DNA from: Diphasiastrum complanatum | Taxonomy: Eukaryota > Streptophyta > Lycopodiopsida > Lycopodiales > Lycopodiaceae | Length of the DNA: 64,000 nt | Assembly (NCBI GenBank): GCA_029204225.1 | Contig: CM055105.1 | Location: 14,349,221-14,413,220 of the forward strand | Direction of reading: 5' to 3' | Shown: piece after piece, positions 1-11,583 of the stretch | Layout of the letters: each line of letters starts with the position of its first letter | Numbering within the stretch: position 1 is the stretch's first letter | Translations under genes and position numbers: made by a program | Notes under the pieces: generated by a model | What the model saw: only the letters and a program-made list of their open reading frames with translations | Database searches by the model: none | Told to the model about the DNA's origin: nothing

Positions 1-1031
1 TTCCAACAGATATCAACATTGTAGAACAATAAAAAGCCATACAACCAATTGTATAAACTGATATGTGTATTCAATAAAATATCACCCGAATTTGGGGATT
101 TTGTACAACTGTGCAAATAATTCTTTTTATGTATTCACTATACGTCAATTTTTCAATGTATGTCTATATCTTTATATCAGGAAAAAACTATGTCTATCTA
201 TTCAGCTTGGGTATTTACAAATTGCCCAGCCTCATTTAAAATCTGAACATCATATGGCTTAGAAGGCCCAACATCAGTCTTTGGTCCAGCAATTGATCTG
301 GTATAGTGGGTTTCTTTCCTTGCCTATCCTCAACCCAAGATCTAATCAATCTAGCATCAAGGAGATGAAGTTAGTTGTCATGCGTAGATTCGTTCCCATG
401 AGAGCGATAGCATAGTTCAAATATCGGCATGAATGGAAGATTCACATCTAACTCTACCATCCATTATCCCTAAGCATTAACACTACATCCATTAACATTA
501 GATCCACAACGAAGATAGCTTACTCTTTCTCTCTCACAAAAAGTATAAAAACATGCAATCCCAATAACAATTAGATCCAATAATTAGCAAACACAATAAA
601 AACATGAGAGATGGAGGAAAAGTGATCTAGAGCAAGGACATTCATAAATCCATTTCACAAGAGAACCAATCTGCTTTATTGAAATGAAAATATGTACATG
701 TGTAGGAAAATCGAGTTGGTCTCTTTTTATAGTAGAGAGGAGGACCCTGGCCTCTAAATCCTATTGGTCCATTTCTGCCTCCCTAATTATTCAAATTTAA
801 AAAAGAGTGGAAACCATCCAAATTGGAGGGAAACCCAACTTTATTCACTAACTTGACATTTAGGCGCGACATTAAAAGTCCCACAAAAAGGCCTAAAATC
901 TTTTTATTGACTTTCTAATTAATCAAATAACTATGTAACCATCAAGTTGGACTTACACACATAGGGTGCCAAATCCCTCTCACTTATTAACTAGGGTTAG
1001 GGTTGCCTTGGGATCTGCAAACCTTCCAACA
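1..1031 (-). other. Possible 3' LTR of a decayed minus-strand element; no gene seen
   Basis: I see no convincing gene here. At 1024-1031 the sequence TTCCAACA is followed by a pyrimidine run that reads on the minus strand as a polypurine tract (GGTGGGGGA, about 1036-1044). This is what the start of a 3' LTR looks like for an element transcribed leftward, and the decayed gene at 1802-3906 lies in the matching orientation. TTCCAACA also occurs at positions 1-8. The matching 5' LTR was not found, so the boundary is tentative. Confidence 0.25.
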
Positions 1032-1044
1032 GTATCCCCCACCA

Positions 1045-1801
1045 AAATTGGTGGCGGTCCCACAACACCTACGAGATGTAGTTACTATGGACTTTTATTT
1101 GCTTCACGTCGAATCTTTATTTAATGATATTGCACCTTCTCCATGAAATCGAGTCGGGCAGTGTTGAAATCTAAATTGTGCGACAAAAAACAACGGTGGG
1201 CTTCGGCAATCCACTTTGAAGTTGTCAAGGATGTGAATCGAGATTTCTAGGAGCCTCCCATCATTGCGGCACGGAAATACAATCTAGCCATCGGCAACTG
1301 ATCCTTAACGCTCTCTGAGGCCATTGGCTTATTTGGATTGACTGCCAAAGGAGGAAGACAATCATTCCATCGTGTTGCCACGGATGCCAACAGAGTCAAG
1401 TCTTTTGCAAAAAGTGTCGATTGTCTCACTGTTGGATCGGGAGAGTGTATATACTCCCGCTGGTATGCTTGCAGTGCTCAGTGGAAATCCACTAAAATTT
1501 CCCAACTACAAGGTTGGTGGATAATTGGCCAGTTTGGCGTATGGATAGTAATTTTGTCCATAGCCAATCCCAAATCCTTCTACTTATTCTTGCGCGGCAT
1601 TGGTACGTAACATGGATCTATGCGCAATTGGCGAGGGCTGGCCACATAACTCCTAATGGATTCTGGAGTTTTCTCAAAAGCTATAACTCTCCAAGTTGGC
1701 TACTCTCCCAATGCAGGTATTTTATCCAATTCTTTGTCGGCCTCTATTTCAGGGGTCTTAAACTTGAGGACCCAATCACCACGTGAGGACTCATGAGGAT
1801 G
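1045..1801. other. Non-coding stretch
   Basis: Short open frames occur on both strands, but none resembles a protein or continues the decayed gene to the right. It is probably the untranslated 3' part of the element to which the 1802-3906 gene belongs. Confidence 0.3.
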
Positions 1802-3906
1802 TTAAGCTAAAAAGCTATAGATCTGGTCCTCGACGTTGATTGGTCTCTTGAACAATGGTGTGGTCCTTGATGAAGATGGACCTGGTTGCATTGCCTGTGG
1901 AACTAGCTGTTCTTCTTCAACTTTAGGGGCTCCACCCTGGTCCATGCCCGAATCCAACCCTGTATCCATAGGTATAGCAGCTTGGTGCGGAGGGGAGAAT
2001 TGCGACATGACCGAAACTGAAATTTGAGGCCCAGCTTCCAACACCTAAGCGGCAGCCTTTTCATATGCGTTGATGGTTGCTTTAGCCTTTGCCAACTCAG
2101 TTGAAGTTGTACCTTTGAATTTGTCAAAGCGGCCTTGGAATCCTTGAAGCGCCACTTTGTAGGTTTTAACCTTTTTAAACAAATATGCGATTTCCGTCAG
2201 AGTTACCGGATGATCAGGTATTTGCATCTGTAGATAGACATCACACTCAAGGGTGGTCGCATCCAATTCACCTTGGAGACATGTGTGATCTTGTTCAGCC
2301 ATCTGCAGCTGACTCTGGAGAAGCTGCACTTGTTGCTTTGCATCATGCACGGCTCTGTCCAGTTGATCTTGGGCGGTTGTGAGGGCATTCTGCAGTAAAC
2401 TGACATAATCCTCAAGGCAATCAACCAATTGATGTGTCGTCTTCTTCTCAGTCTCAGACTTAGCTTCGTGCTACTTGGCGATCTTCAATTAGCTGAATGA
2501 CTTTCTGGCTGATGAGTGTATTCTTAGATCCCATATCTGAGATGCGTTGTTCCATTTTTTTTTCCTTCTCCAACATAGACTGGATCACTTGCCCAAGGCT
2601 TGAGACTAAACCGAGAGCATCACTCAAATCTACTGTTGTAGAGGTGGTAGCAACAGAAGGACCTGGTGGTACTGTCCCTGGTTGGCATGGAGCAGGTGCT
2701 TGTAATTCTTCTTCTTCAAAGAGGTCTTCTTCTTCAAAGCCCTCACTATGGCGTCGAATTGCTTTGGTGATTTGACAGCTTGCCCGACCCGAATTGTGGT
2801 TGTGCGGCCTCAACTTGAGGTTGCTGGTTAATCTAAAAAGAGTCTTCAAAACCAATAGGAGTATCATGGAACTGTTCGAATCCTCTTTCAGAGGATTGGA
2901 GTTCAAAGGGCGCAAGGCTCTGGGGCATGACAAAGACTTCTAAGGCCCCAAGGGGGTCGGAATCATCGAACATGTCCATGAAATACTGGGTGTTTGGGAA
3001 AACAACTCCGGTGTGTGGAGATGAGGCGGCCTGGGCAGCTGTGATGGGAATGGTAGCCCCAATGGTCACAGACTATCCTTGAGAGGAAGCAGAGGCAAGG
3101 TAAGCATCAGAGTCGGGGGGAATAGGTAGTTCAGTGCGAATAGCAGCAGGGGATGGAAGCACAGTTGAAGATGTTTGCCTAGTACAATGTCATGATGCGG
3201 AAGACGAGTCAGGAATGATGATCTCGCTGCGTGGACGACATTGACTATGTGACCTAGATGCCTGTTGAGATGATTCAGTCGGTGCTTCTTCATAGATAGA
3301 AAGCATAAAATCCATACGAAAACCATGAATTTTATTTTCAAGGTGAGAGGCTGCTAGGAGTGACAACAAAGGGCCAGCAATAAATTGCTGCTTGGTATTG
3401 CTCTCGATGGCTCGTTTGAGCTCTCCAAAAACAGTCTTGAACCAATTATATGGTTCTAGAGGAGCCTCGGCTATCTTGGCATGAGACTCAACTATCCTAT
3501 GCAAAATCTGGGAAGTAATTCGGTCTTTCTCGAGGTTGCCAACCATCAGAAAATTGTTGAGGAGCTGAGCAGCGGCGTGAATGGCCAGATCAGTAATGGT
3601 TTCTAGAAGGTAGCCATCATTAGTCCAGTGCAAATCATTGGTAATGTCAATATAAGGCTTAGTAGCCTGTTTGGCTTGCTTATGGTTTGGTGAGGCTTGG
3701 GTACCAGATGCTATCCCTATGGAAGCAAGGGCAGCCTCAGTCACGCGCACCTTGTGTGTGGCTCCCTGGAAAGTAATGTAAAACTTGGATTTCTCCTCTT
3801 TCCAAGTACTGAAAGCAAGAGTGATAAAATCCATGTTGATTCTCCCTAAGAAGGCTCTCTCATAAATACCATTGTAGTAAGTAGAGGCTCCGCAAGAGTC
3901 ATCCAC
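1802..3906 (-). pseudogene. Decayed plant transposon-type protein with coiled-coil C-terminus
   Basis: Five minus-strand open segments (3190-3906, 2833-3069, 2460-2933, 2045-2428, 1802-2044) read as one original gene of about 700 codons. The first two share a frame and are parted by a TGA at 3190-3192 and a TAG at 3073-3075. A frame change follows near 2760-2800, another lies between 2460 and 2430, and the last two segments share a frame. The N-terminal 240 residues are globular, with WKEEKSKFYITF and EPYNWFKTVFGELKRAIE, and recall the putative plant transposon protein domain found beside retroelements; this assignment is weak. The middle is acidic and Gln/Pro-rich (EEEDLFEEEELQ). The rest is predicted coiled coil (QLDRAVHDAKQQVQLLQSQL). 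No catalytic motif was seen. Confidence 0.5.
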
Positions 3907-3932
3907 TGAAAGACTATGCTTGTGCTAGGAAG

Positions 3933-5168
3933 TGTGCAAAAAGTACAAAAAGGACCAAGAGTGGATCCTAATCTGATCCTCAAGAGGGATTGGTTGTCAG
4001 ATTACTTGATCTATCAATCTACTTGAGATTAAGATCAATCTAGATCAATTCTAGACACAAAATTCCAACAAGAACAATCATTAATTGAAGATAGGTGTAC
4101 TTTCTGGTTTCACACGTGTGAAACATTGTCTAAGTATGGACTCCAACCTGAAAATCAAGTACACATTGATAGAACCTCAAAACAATCAAAACAAATGTAG
4201 ACAAATGGAGAGAATCACTCAAAATTGCTTTCAAAATCAAGATTGGTGTCTCACAATAGCACTAGAAACTCTCAAAGGTTTCACTTGGAGGACAAATCCA
4301 AAGATGTTTTCTAGCAAATTGATGCTTCTAAACTTGACCCTATCACTCTTGAACAAATCTAGAGTGATGGTACAATGAATTTCAACCTCTCACCTTGCAT
4401 ATCACTCCTTAATCTATGATTTTTAGCAAAATCTCTCTTAACTTCAACATGCACTCAAAAAATCAGAGAAGATCAATTAATGCACCTAATTCAAGTTTCA
4501 AATTTAAATTCTTGGCTGATCTAATCCAAGAAATTATCAAGGGATTAGATTCTCTATAAAAAAATGCTTGATTTTGCACCAAAAATCACTCAAATTGGGT
4601 ATGTGAGTCAAATTCTACAAATTTTTGAAATTTCTCAGTCAAAACCAGAGCTGTATGGCCTCACACGTGTGAAAAGGGTTCCTACATCCCACAACAAGAT
4701 CTGGACCAAAACTTTTGAGGATAGCTTTCAAATCCAACTCGCTACACAAAATTTGACTAGTTTCCAAAAAACTGCTAATTTTGGCTTTGATTTGGATTAA
4801 CCCTATCAATTGCAACAAAACCTCTTGTACTAGGCTCTAATACCATGTGGAAAAAGTACAAAAAGGACCAAGAGTGGATCCTAATCTGATCCTCAAGAGG
4901 GATTGGTTGTCAGATTACTTGATCTACCAGTCTACTTGAGATTAAGATCAATCTAGATCAATTCTAGACACACAATCCTAACAAGAACAATCATTAATTG
5001 AAGGTAGGTGTACTTTTTGTTTTCACACGTGTGAAACACTGTTTGAGTACGGACTCCAACCTGAAAATCAAGTACACATTGATAGAACCTCAAAACAATC
5101 AAAACAAATGTAGACAAATGGAGAGAATCACTCAAAATTGCTTCCAAAATCAAGATTGGTGTCTCACA
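3933..5168 (-). mobile_element. TRIM-like short LTR retrotransposon
   Basis: Two 323-bp direct repeats (3933-4255 and 4846-5168) both start TGTG.AAAAAGTAC and end TCTCACA, so they have TG..CA borders. They flank a 590-bp internal stretch without coding potential. Immediately left of the right repeat, 4833-4845 reads GGCTCTAATACCA. This is the complement of a Met-tRNA primer site with one change, placing the 5' LTR on the right and the element on the minus strand. Size and lack of genes fit a terminal-repeat retrotransposon in miniature. I could not find a matching target duplication (GGAAG left, ATGAT right), and the polypurine tract is poor, so the ends may be slightly off. Confidence 0.6.
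4107..4124. promoter_or_regulatory. 18-bp palindrome with CACGTG core
   Basis: GTTTCACACGTGTGAAAC is a perfect palindrome around a G-box/E-box core inside the TRIM-like left LTR. The right LTR keeps TTTCACACGTGTGAAA at 5021-5036. The identical 18-mer occurs in an unrelated copia LTR at 51991-52008, which argues for a shared regulatory site. Confidence 0.5.
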
Positions 5169-6570
5169 ATGATTATGGCCAAATCTGGCTCTATATATAC
5201 AATAAGTGGGAGCTCGTCGTACTGATCATCCCTTTGATCCCACGTGTGTGAAGGTGCTTTGTCATATGATGATTTATCATGCAAAACTGACACTTGGACA
5301 AAACTTTCTATTTTGAGCACTTTTGATCTATTTTCCTTCTATATGGAGATCTACTTGAAAATCTTCTAGAACTCAAAATTCGCCTACTTCAGCTTATTCC
5401 ACATGTGTGAGCTGTCCTCTACACATGGGATATGACACCTAACCAAAGGATGTGGCTCATGCAATCAATAGATTGATGCCATGTGTCATATGTCTAGAAA
5501 ACTAGTTTTTGGCCTTTTTAGCCACTAGAACTTGAATTAAATCATATGTACATCCTATATGATTATGGTACATGACAAGTACACTAGTTTCACACGTGGG
5601 AACAGGCTCCACACATGTGTGTTTGTCTATATACAGGATTTTTGGCCTCTACCAAGCTTATTTTTGCATTTTTCACAAGAAGGATCATGATATCTGTTGC
5701 AGATGGGACATCACGATGGATAGTGTAACGCTGCGATTGAGACGTATATGTGGAAGACATGATGGAAAAGGATAGAAACTGAAAGTAATAGGCACGAGTG
5801 TATATCTAAAAATAGTACAGAAAGTTTTGAAGGACTTGGTCACTGGAAAAATTGGCAAGAGCTTTGCTAGCACAAGTGAGGAATGAATCGAATTCATCCA
5901 ACTTATAGGTGAATTTGGAGGGTCCATTACACAGAATACTAGTTTGGCTAATTAGTTCTGAACAAAAATTTGTAGGCTTGCTTAGTATTGTGAAAATAGG
6001 CTATAAAAATCTCGGCGAAGGTTTTTTAGGTGCTAAAGCCATCCGGCGGACATTTTTCAGGGCTGGCGAAGGATGAACCTTCGTCCAAAAGGATCCTTCG
6101 CCCAAGTAATGTCATAAATGCAACTTTCAAGATTTGAACCTATAGCCAACCTAATTTTGACATTTTAAGACCATCTAGCATGTTAGCGAAGGTTTCTGAG
6201 GAGAGTAAGGTGCTCGACGAAGGTTCCCAAAATGGCATATTGCTGATCATTCGCCTAACTCAAAAACAAGTATTTTTTTTGGAAAAGAACCTTCGGCCAA
6301 GTCAATATAGATATATTTGAAGTGGATGTACAATCTTAAAGTTCAACGATGGTTTCTGATACTGTATAGGAAACATATGACCAGAACAGTGATTTTATAA
6401 GTCATTTTCCATCAAAAATTATCTTGTTGAAAATACTTTCCTTCCTCTTTTTCCATTCTGATGACTTTTCTGACTTTTGCTCATCAGTCTTTCCCCATTT
6501 TTTTTTTTTTTGTGATTTTTTTTTTAATTGTTTTTCCAAACAAAGTTAACAGTTAAGTAGTGAAAACAAA
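5169..6570. other. Non-coding region with CACGTG-like and GCGAAGG motifs
   Basis: No gene is supported. The left half carries several CACACGTG or CACATGTG palindromes (near 5240, 5400, 5588 and 5612). The right half (6000-6360) is dense in GCGAAGG and its complement CCTTCG. It is likely the 3' untranslated or LTR part of the gypsy element whose pol lies at 6592-8205. A minus-strand open stretch at 5685-5927 is unassigned. Confidence 0.3.
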
Positions 6571-6591
6571 TAAAAATAAAAATCATTTGGA

Positions 6592-8205
6592 TCATGCTTG
6601 TTGAACTGGCGGAACAGTCTGCCAAAACTTGTGTAATCGACTGCCATTCACAAGAGTATCAAACCATTTTTTGTCCAAGTGCTCAAGAATCACTGTTCCA
6701 TAGTTCAGGATTTCATTCACTCTATACGGGCCTTCACAGGTAAACTTCAATTTTCCCTTAATCAGCTTGGTTTTGTACATCAGTGCGAGATCTCCTACTT
6801 TCAGATCCTTTTTGTGTAATCGATGATCGTGCCATGCCTTACGATGAGTTTTCTCTGCTGCTAATGCATGAACTGTCATCAATCTTATTTCACACAATTT
6901 GTGCAACACTTCATGACGTAGTTGTAAAGAATTATCATCATTTAACCGTTCTGTTGCTGCTATGCGTAAAGATGGTATTAAAAATTCAATCGACATGATA
7001 GCATCTTGACCATAAACCAATTGAAAGGGTGTTTGATTTGTACTATTTTTGTAAGCGGTTCTTAGTGCCCATAATGTTGCATGCAGTCTATGTTCCCAAT
7101 CAGATCGACTCGTTCAGATGCAGCTTGGCCATTCCCTCTGGGATAATAAGGAGTACTAAATCTGTGTATAACAAAAAAATCTTCCAGTAAACACTTTATT
7201 GTTTGATTAACAAAGTGTGTACCTCGGTCACTGACAATCTCGATTGGACATCCAAATCTGATAATAATATTTTCATAGAGAAACTTGGCCGTAAATTTTG
7301 CATCAGCAACTTAGACAGCTTTGGCTTCAACCCACTTGGTCATATATTCAATTGCTATGATAATGTATCAGGCCTGAGATCCTTGCGCGGTAGGATAAAT
7401 AGGACCAACATAATCCAGTCCCCATTTTTCAAATGGTCCTTGCGATAAAACCGAATGTAAGGGTTCATAGTTCTATCTAGTAGGCCGTCGTGCTCGCTGG
7501 CAAACATCACATGTCTGAATATAATTTTTTGTGTCCTTATGAAGCGTAGGCCACCAACAACCTGATTGCAAAAGTTTGCGAATAGTTATATCTATAGAGA
7601 AGTGTCCTCCGCCCATGACATCATGTGAAAACGTGATTAAATCTGATATTTAATGTGGTAAAACACATCTACGTAGAATATTGTCTGATCCATGATGATA
7701 CAATTGTTCTGCAATCAATTGATAAGGTTGAGCCTTATGAATCAATTGTCTCTTTGTACTTTTTTCAAAGAGTCATTCGGTTGTCCTAGCATTAGGTACT
7801 CAACAATATCCACTCCAATCGATCTAGCTGGTCTATATATGTACTATGGACTCCAAGGTCATCCAAGTAAACAAGGAATTTCTGTAGATAATCTTTAAAA
7901 GCAAATTGCATTACTCTTTGGAACGAACTTGGTGCATTACAGAGTCCAAACGGCATTACTTTGTAAGCATAGGTGTCCCATTTTGTTGCAAAAGCTGTTT
8001 TGTGACAATCTGTAGGCGCAATCTTGACCTGGTTGTAACTACTAAATCCATCCAAAAAACTATAAGCTTTCGCTCCAGCAAGGCGGTCCAAAATGCTATA
8101 GTAAAAGGTAACGGAAAGTGATCCTTCCGCATCACTTTGCATTTCAGGACCATATTATAATGTTGCTTGGCTTGTTTCTTCGTCATTGACCATGTGATCC
8201 TGTCT
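6592..8205 (-). pseudogene. Ty3/gypsy pol fragment: RT, integrase and integrase C-terminus
   Basis: Reading leftward, 8142-7792 holds the reverse-transcriptase core: RKDHFPLPF just upstream, then FLDGFSSYNQ, KVMPFGLCNAPSSFQRVM and the catalytic YLDD. The RNase H part is missing. From about 7690 to 7030 an integrase follows in pieces, with the zinc-binding CDVCQRAR and the KWGLDYVGP and VSDRGTHF segments of the DDE core, broken by several stops and shifts. The last open segment, 6592-7020, begins with VYGQDA and includes GPYRVNEI, matching the C-terminal end of gypsy integrases. The order RT then integrase is diagnostic of Ty3/gypsy. The element is truncated at 8205, where it abuts an F-type gene scrap, and cannot be autonomous. 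Confidence 0.85.
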
Positions 8206-8400
8206 TCCTTGGCCAGTTGTATAATCATCGACGGTAAACTGCAATAAACAATATATTAGATGAATATTAATAACAAACAAGGTCTTACATGAAGATAAAA
8301 GAGAAAGGGCTAATAACTCACCTTTGAATATCAACATTCTCTTGAAAATTGTACGACGAGGACGACTCAGCTGGATCTAATTATAATTAGCTATAGTTCA
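8205..8400 (-). pseudogene. Fragment of F-type gene (spliced tail)
   Basis: On the minus strand a short exon ending YNFQENVDIQ is followed by gtgagt (about 8322), an intron of about 70-80 bp ending in ttattgcag, and an exon starting FTVDDYTT. The same exon-intron-exon junction occurs in gene F (WYNLQMDVDIEK then FTLEPYTPDDV, intron 24187-24283) and in the copies at 15.7 and 61.8 kb (WYNIQEYVDISK then FAHRGYTTDEV). It is cut off at 8205 by the gypsy fragment. It is too short to be functional. Confidence 0.55.
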
Positions 8401-9014
8401 ATAATCCAATTTGTAACATATCTCTGTACTTGGAACATTTATGTATGAATTTAAGTTTCTTTCATCAATTTTTAAGTGCCTGAAATGTAACTCAAATATA
8501 TTTTGCAAACTTTTTTATTGACAATAATGAACAAATGATTTTGCTTACCAACTTCATAAGAAGTGGTGGAAAAGTCTTCAGGGGTAGGATGGAGTCCATT
8601 TTTAGGGTAGAATGGAGCCAGTAAACTGGATCCATTCTGCCCGAAATTTTTTTTTTTCTGATTTTCTACCCTCGAATAACCCTTGGTGTAGGGTGAACTT
8701 TTGATAGAGATATACCAATGGATGTCCCTCGGTATGTTCCTCGAAAATGACATGTCATGAATAGCTTGTTAGCAGGGATATACCGAGGGCCCTTGGTATA
8801 TCCCTCGGTATACCCATGCTACAAACAATGCAAAAACGAGGTGAAGAAGCCTCGATTACAAAGGCAATTATCGAGGATCTTGTTCCGAGGTATACTTCAA
8901 GGTGTATACTGAGGGTTGCGGTCCTTTTTCAAAACAAAATTCTTCATAAAAGCCTCGGTAATAGGGTCGGAAATCCTCCAGAATGTTGTAGTGTCTCTTG
9001 AGCGCAAAGGCACT
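8401..9014. other. Non-coding; cluster of ATACCGAGG / CCTCGGTAT motifs
   Basis: No gene is supported. From 8680 to 8990 the sequence repeatedly shows CCTCGGTAT and its complement in both orientations, including a near-palindromic block around 8775-8815. Confidence 0.3.
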
Positions 9015-9431
9015 TTAGCTGTATATTTTTTTGTCACCCTCTTTGTGGAGTCTAAGATACTCCTTGTGAAAAAATCTTACTCTTTGAATAACCGTCATCT
9101 TGAGACTATAATCTTGATCAATGTTGTGATCCCAAGCAAGGAGCTTGGTCTCCTCAACACTCAAGTTAGCAAAAACAATGGCACTAACTTGTCTAAAGGA
9201 CAATATGTGGGGATATTCTAGAGACAGCTCTTTTCGAGCTTGTAAACTATGGATCCCGTCCAAAACAAAAAATCTATAGGAATCAATTAATTTAACATCA
9301 AAATCTGCTACTGTGGGGCCAATAGTAAGATCAACAAGAACAATGGACGGAGTCACAATGGCCTGAGTGTGGTCTTTAAATTTTATTTTCAAATTATGTA
9401 CATGGGAGCTATTAGGTCCTTTGACCTCCAA
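9015..9431 (-). CDS. ParB-like domain ORF, 5'-truncated
   Basis: This 138-codon frame is clean and protein-like. Residues about 45-70 read DVKLIDSYRFFVLDGIHSLQA, matching the ParB/sulfiredoxin fold pattern in which a short strand is followed by DGxHR and a helix (here DGIHS). About 35 residues later ANLSVEETKLLAWDHN resembles the ParB segment that ends in an asparagine-containing helix. The frame opens at 9431 with TTG, and a stop lies just upstream. The 9445 boundary of a repeated block suggests the original start is lost. It may be an exon or fragment of a transposable-element protein, since a gag zinc-knuckle fragment abuts it. The ParB assignment rests on motif pattern only. Confidence 0.45.
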   Translation of the reverse strand: MEVKGPNSSHVHNLKIKFKDHTQAIVTPSIVLVDLTIGPTVADFDVKLIDSYRFFVLDGIHSLQARKELSLEYPHILSFRQVSAIVFANLSVEETKLLAWDHNIDQDYSLKMTVIQRVRFFHKEYLRLHKEGDKKIYS

Positions 9432-9444
9432 GGGCCTATCATTA

Positions 9445-9760
9445 CTAGTCTAGGAGCTGGCAAAGCTAATCATTCCAAAAATCCAAGACCATTGGCCTTT
9501 CCATCATGTGCCTTTGGATTATTTCTATATTGGAATTTAGCATATTTTTGTTGAATAATCCGAAGATTAAATGAACAAAAAAGTTGTCTCATGTCCAAAA
9601 GAATTGCATAGATGACAATAAGTATCCTTCATACGGCTTTTCATGGTCACTCATTTTTGGTGTGATTTCCAGTATAGATCACACACCATACATTTTCTCT
9701 CCTAGGAAATTTTTGAGCCATCTTATCAGTTGCTTTAATGCTCTAGGCTTGTTGGTCTTC
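9445..9760 (-). pseudogene. Gag-like CCHC zinc-knuckle fragment
   Basis: The minus strand encodes RRENVWCAIYTGNHT, then TYCHLCNSFGHET, which is a CX2CX3GHX4 retroviral-type knuckle, then RVIQQKYAKF. A single extra T breaks the frame after the knuckle. The same block recurs at 43275-43590, and both copies sit directly upstream of a D-type gene. Paired knuckles of this kind are typical of gypsy Gag proteins. Confidence 0.5.
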
Positions 9761-9827
9761 TAACATTAAAGGAATTCCAAAATAAAAAATGACCTTTTTT
9801 TAAGATACTATTATTTTTTTTTCTCTA

Positions 9828-9892
9828 GGCCCAATCAAATTGCACACATTTCAAATCTACGTAACATAGCTCAAATGTCGTTGGGCAGCATG
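9828..9892 (+). promoter_or_regulatory. Conserved upstream block of D-type gene (copy A)
   Basis: A CCAAT box (9831-9835) is followed by the near-palindrome CTACGTAACATAG (9857-9869) and TTGGGCAGCATG (9881-9892). The same order is found before the D-type genes at 43654-43759 and, inverted, at 26489-26592, and in two further places at 13366-13470 and 45776-45882. It lies about 260-330 bp upstream of the first ATG and is probably the promoter. Confidence 0.5.
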
Positions 9893-11583
9893 GATGTAGT
9901 CCATTGGTTGGCTTTTCTTGCCCATTACGTGCTAATCTACTTGACGTCAATATCTCAAGTTAAATTTGTTTAACTATGTTGGTTAGGATTAAAGAAATTT
10001 TTTAACTAGAGTAGCTACAGTTTTTGAATGGTAGCATGCACAGTAACATAAAGTTGCTACTGTAGTTTTCTTGTGGGAATAAATGTGATATGAAAAAATG
10101 AATTGAATATTATTCATAAGAGATTTTGGCGCCCAAGCTTTGGCAATAACAATGGCAAGGAGGCCAAGATGTACAATTGACTCTGTGATACTTCATAATG
10201 AGAAAGATGAAGTTGGTAAGTGGATCTGACAAAATATACAAAACTTCATGGGTGTTGCTGCATCCGTCATCAAAGGGCAATCTTTGATTGAAGAAAAGAG
10301 CAAACATGACATACAAAAATTATTGGAAAGCAAGGATTTTGGAGTTCTTGGAGGACATTCAATATCAGATGTATTGGTACAACAAGTTTACATGCATTCA
10401 GAAATAAAAGTACAAGATGTCAATCATCATTATCATCGAAAATGTAATTGTAAGTATAACAAAATGTTTGCACTTTGTTGCTATTATAGGGCTTTTTTTA
10501 TTTCAAATCTTCATAGAATAACATCCATGATAGAAAGTATTTCTTCCTTCACAATGCTAGGTTATCACCCTTTTGACTACACTAGCTTAAGTATTACTTT
10601 GTTAAATTTGTCTGAACCTAATGGAGAATCCATAAAATTTGGATCCGGGTAATCTTTTACGATATTCAATACACTTATTTTTTATCATATATATAGCTAC
10701 CACCAAATATTATGATTTTTATTCCATTTATTCACTTTAACAAGTATCTCAAAAGCTTTAGTTTGTCCAATTCTAAAGATCAAAATCATTTAGGATAAGG
10801 CGATCTGTGCACCACTACGTCCAAAAGGAAGAACCAGAAATACCATTTAACTCAACTAACTGGGAATACCACTCCAGAGTTAAGTGGATAATTAGCATAA
10901 TACCAAGGAATCAAATCCCTTTACCGGGTACATGCCTGAGAATTGTACCACTACCATTGTTTTGTCAAGATCGGTTTAGCAAAATTCAGACCGATTAATA
11001 CAGCTTGACACAAAAACAACGGTATCCAAGTTCCACAAAAACTGTCTTACAAGTAACTGTCAAGTTGATAAGGCCTTGTACATGCATATTGTTCACGGAG
11101 AAGAAAAAACAAAATTTCGTCTATCATATAAGGAAGCAATATAAAAAAACCAGGGTTATAGCATTATCAACCGTGCACCAAGGAACCGAGATTTCTCGTT
11201 TGGGTGCTAGTGACTTAATCTTCTGAGTTGATTTCGCATCCACTTTTGGAATCAACTTTAAAGTTACCCAATATCAAGCCCTTAGAAACCCTTGGTCGAC
11301 CGACATGCAACAAGCATAGGTGCAGACACTGATGCAATTCACTAAGTGCTGTCCTACCACAAGCATCAACTTTAACAAAACAAAAAAACATGTTCAAAAG
11401 GAAAAAACATAAGACCCAAAATGTCATACATGCCTTCATTTAATTTGCATTACACAGGTCCCTACCATAGCCGTGCAACAACCGCCATCATTGATGGAAA
11501 AAAGAGGCTCCACAAAGCTACAGAGAACGAGGGAAAGAGAGAGATCATCGTGGCGCTGCGGCCCACCAGCACATTCTCAACAC

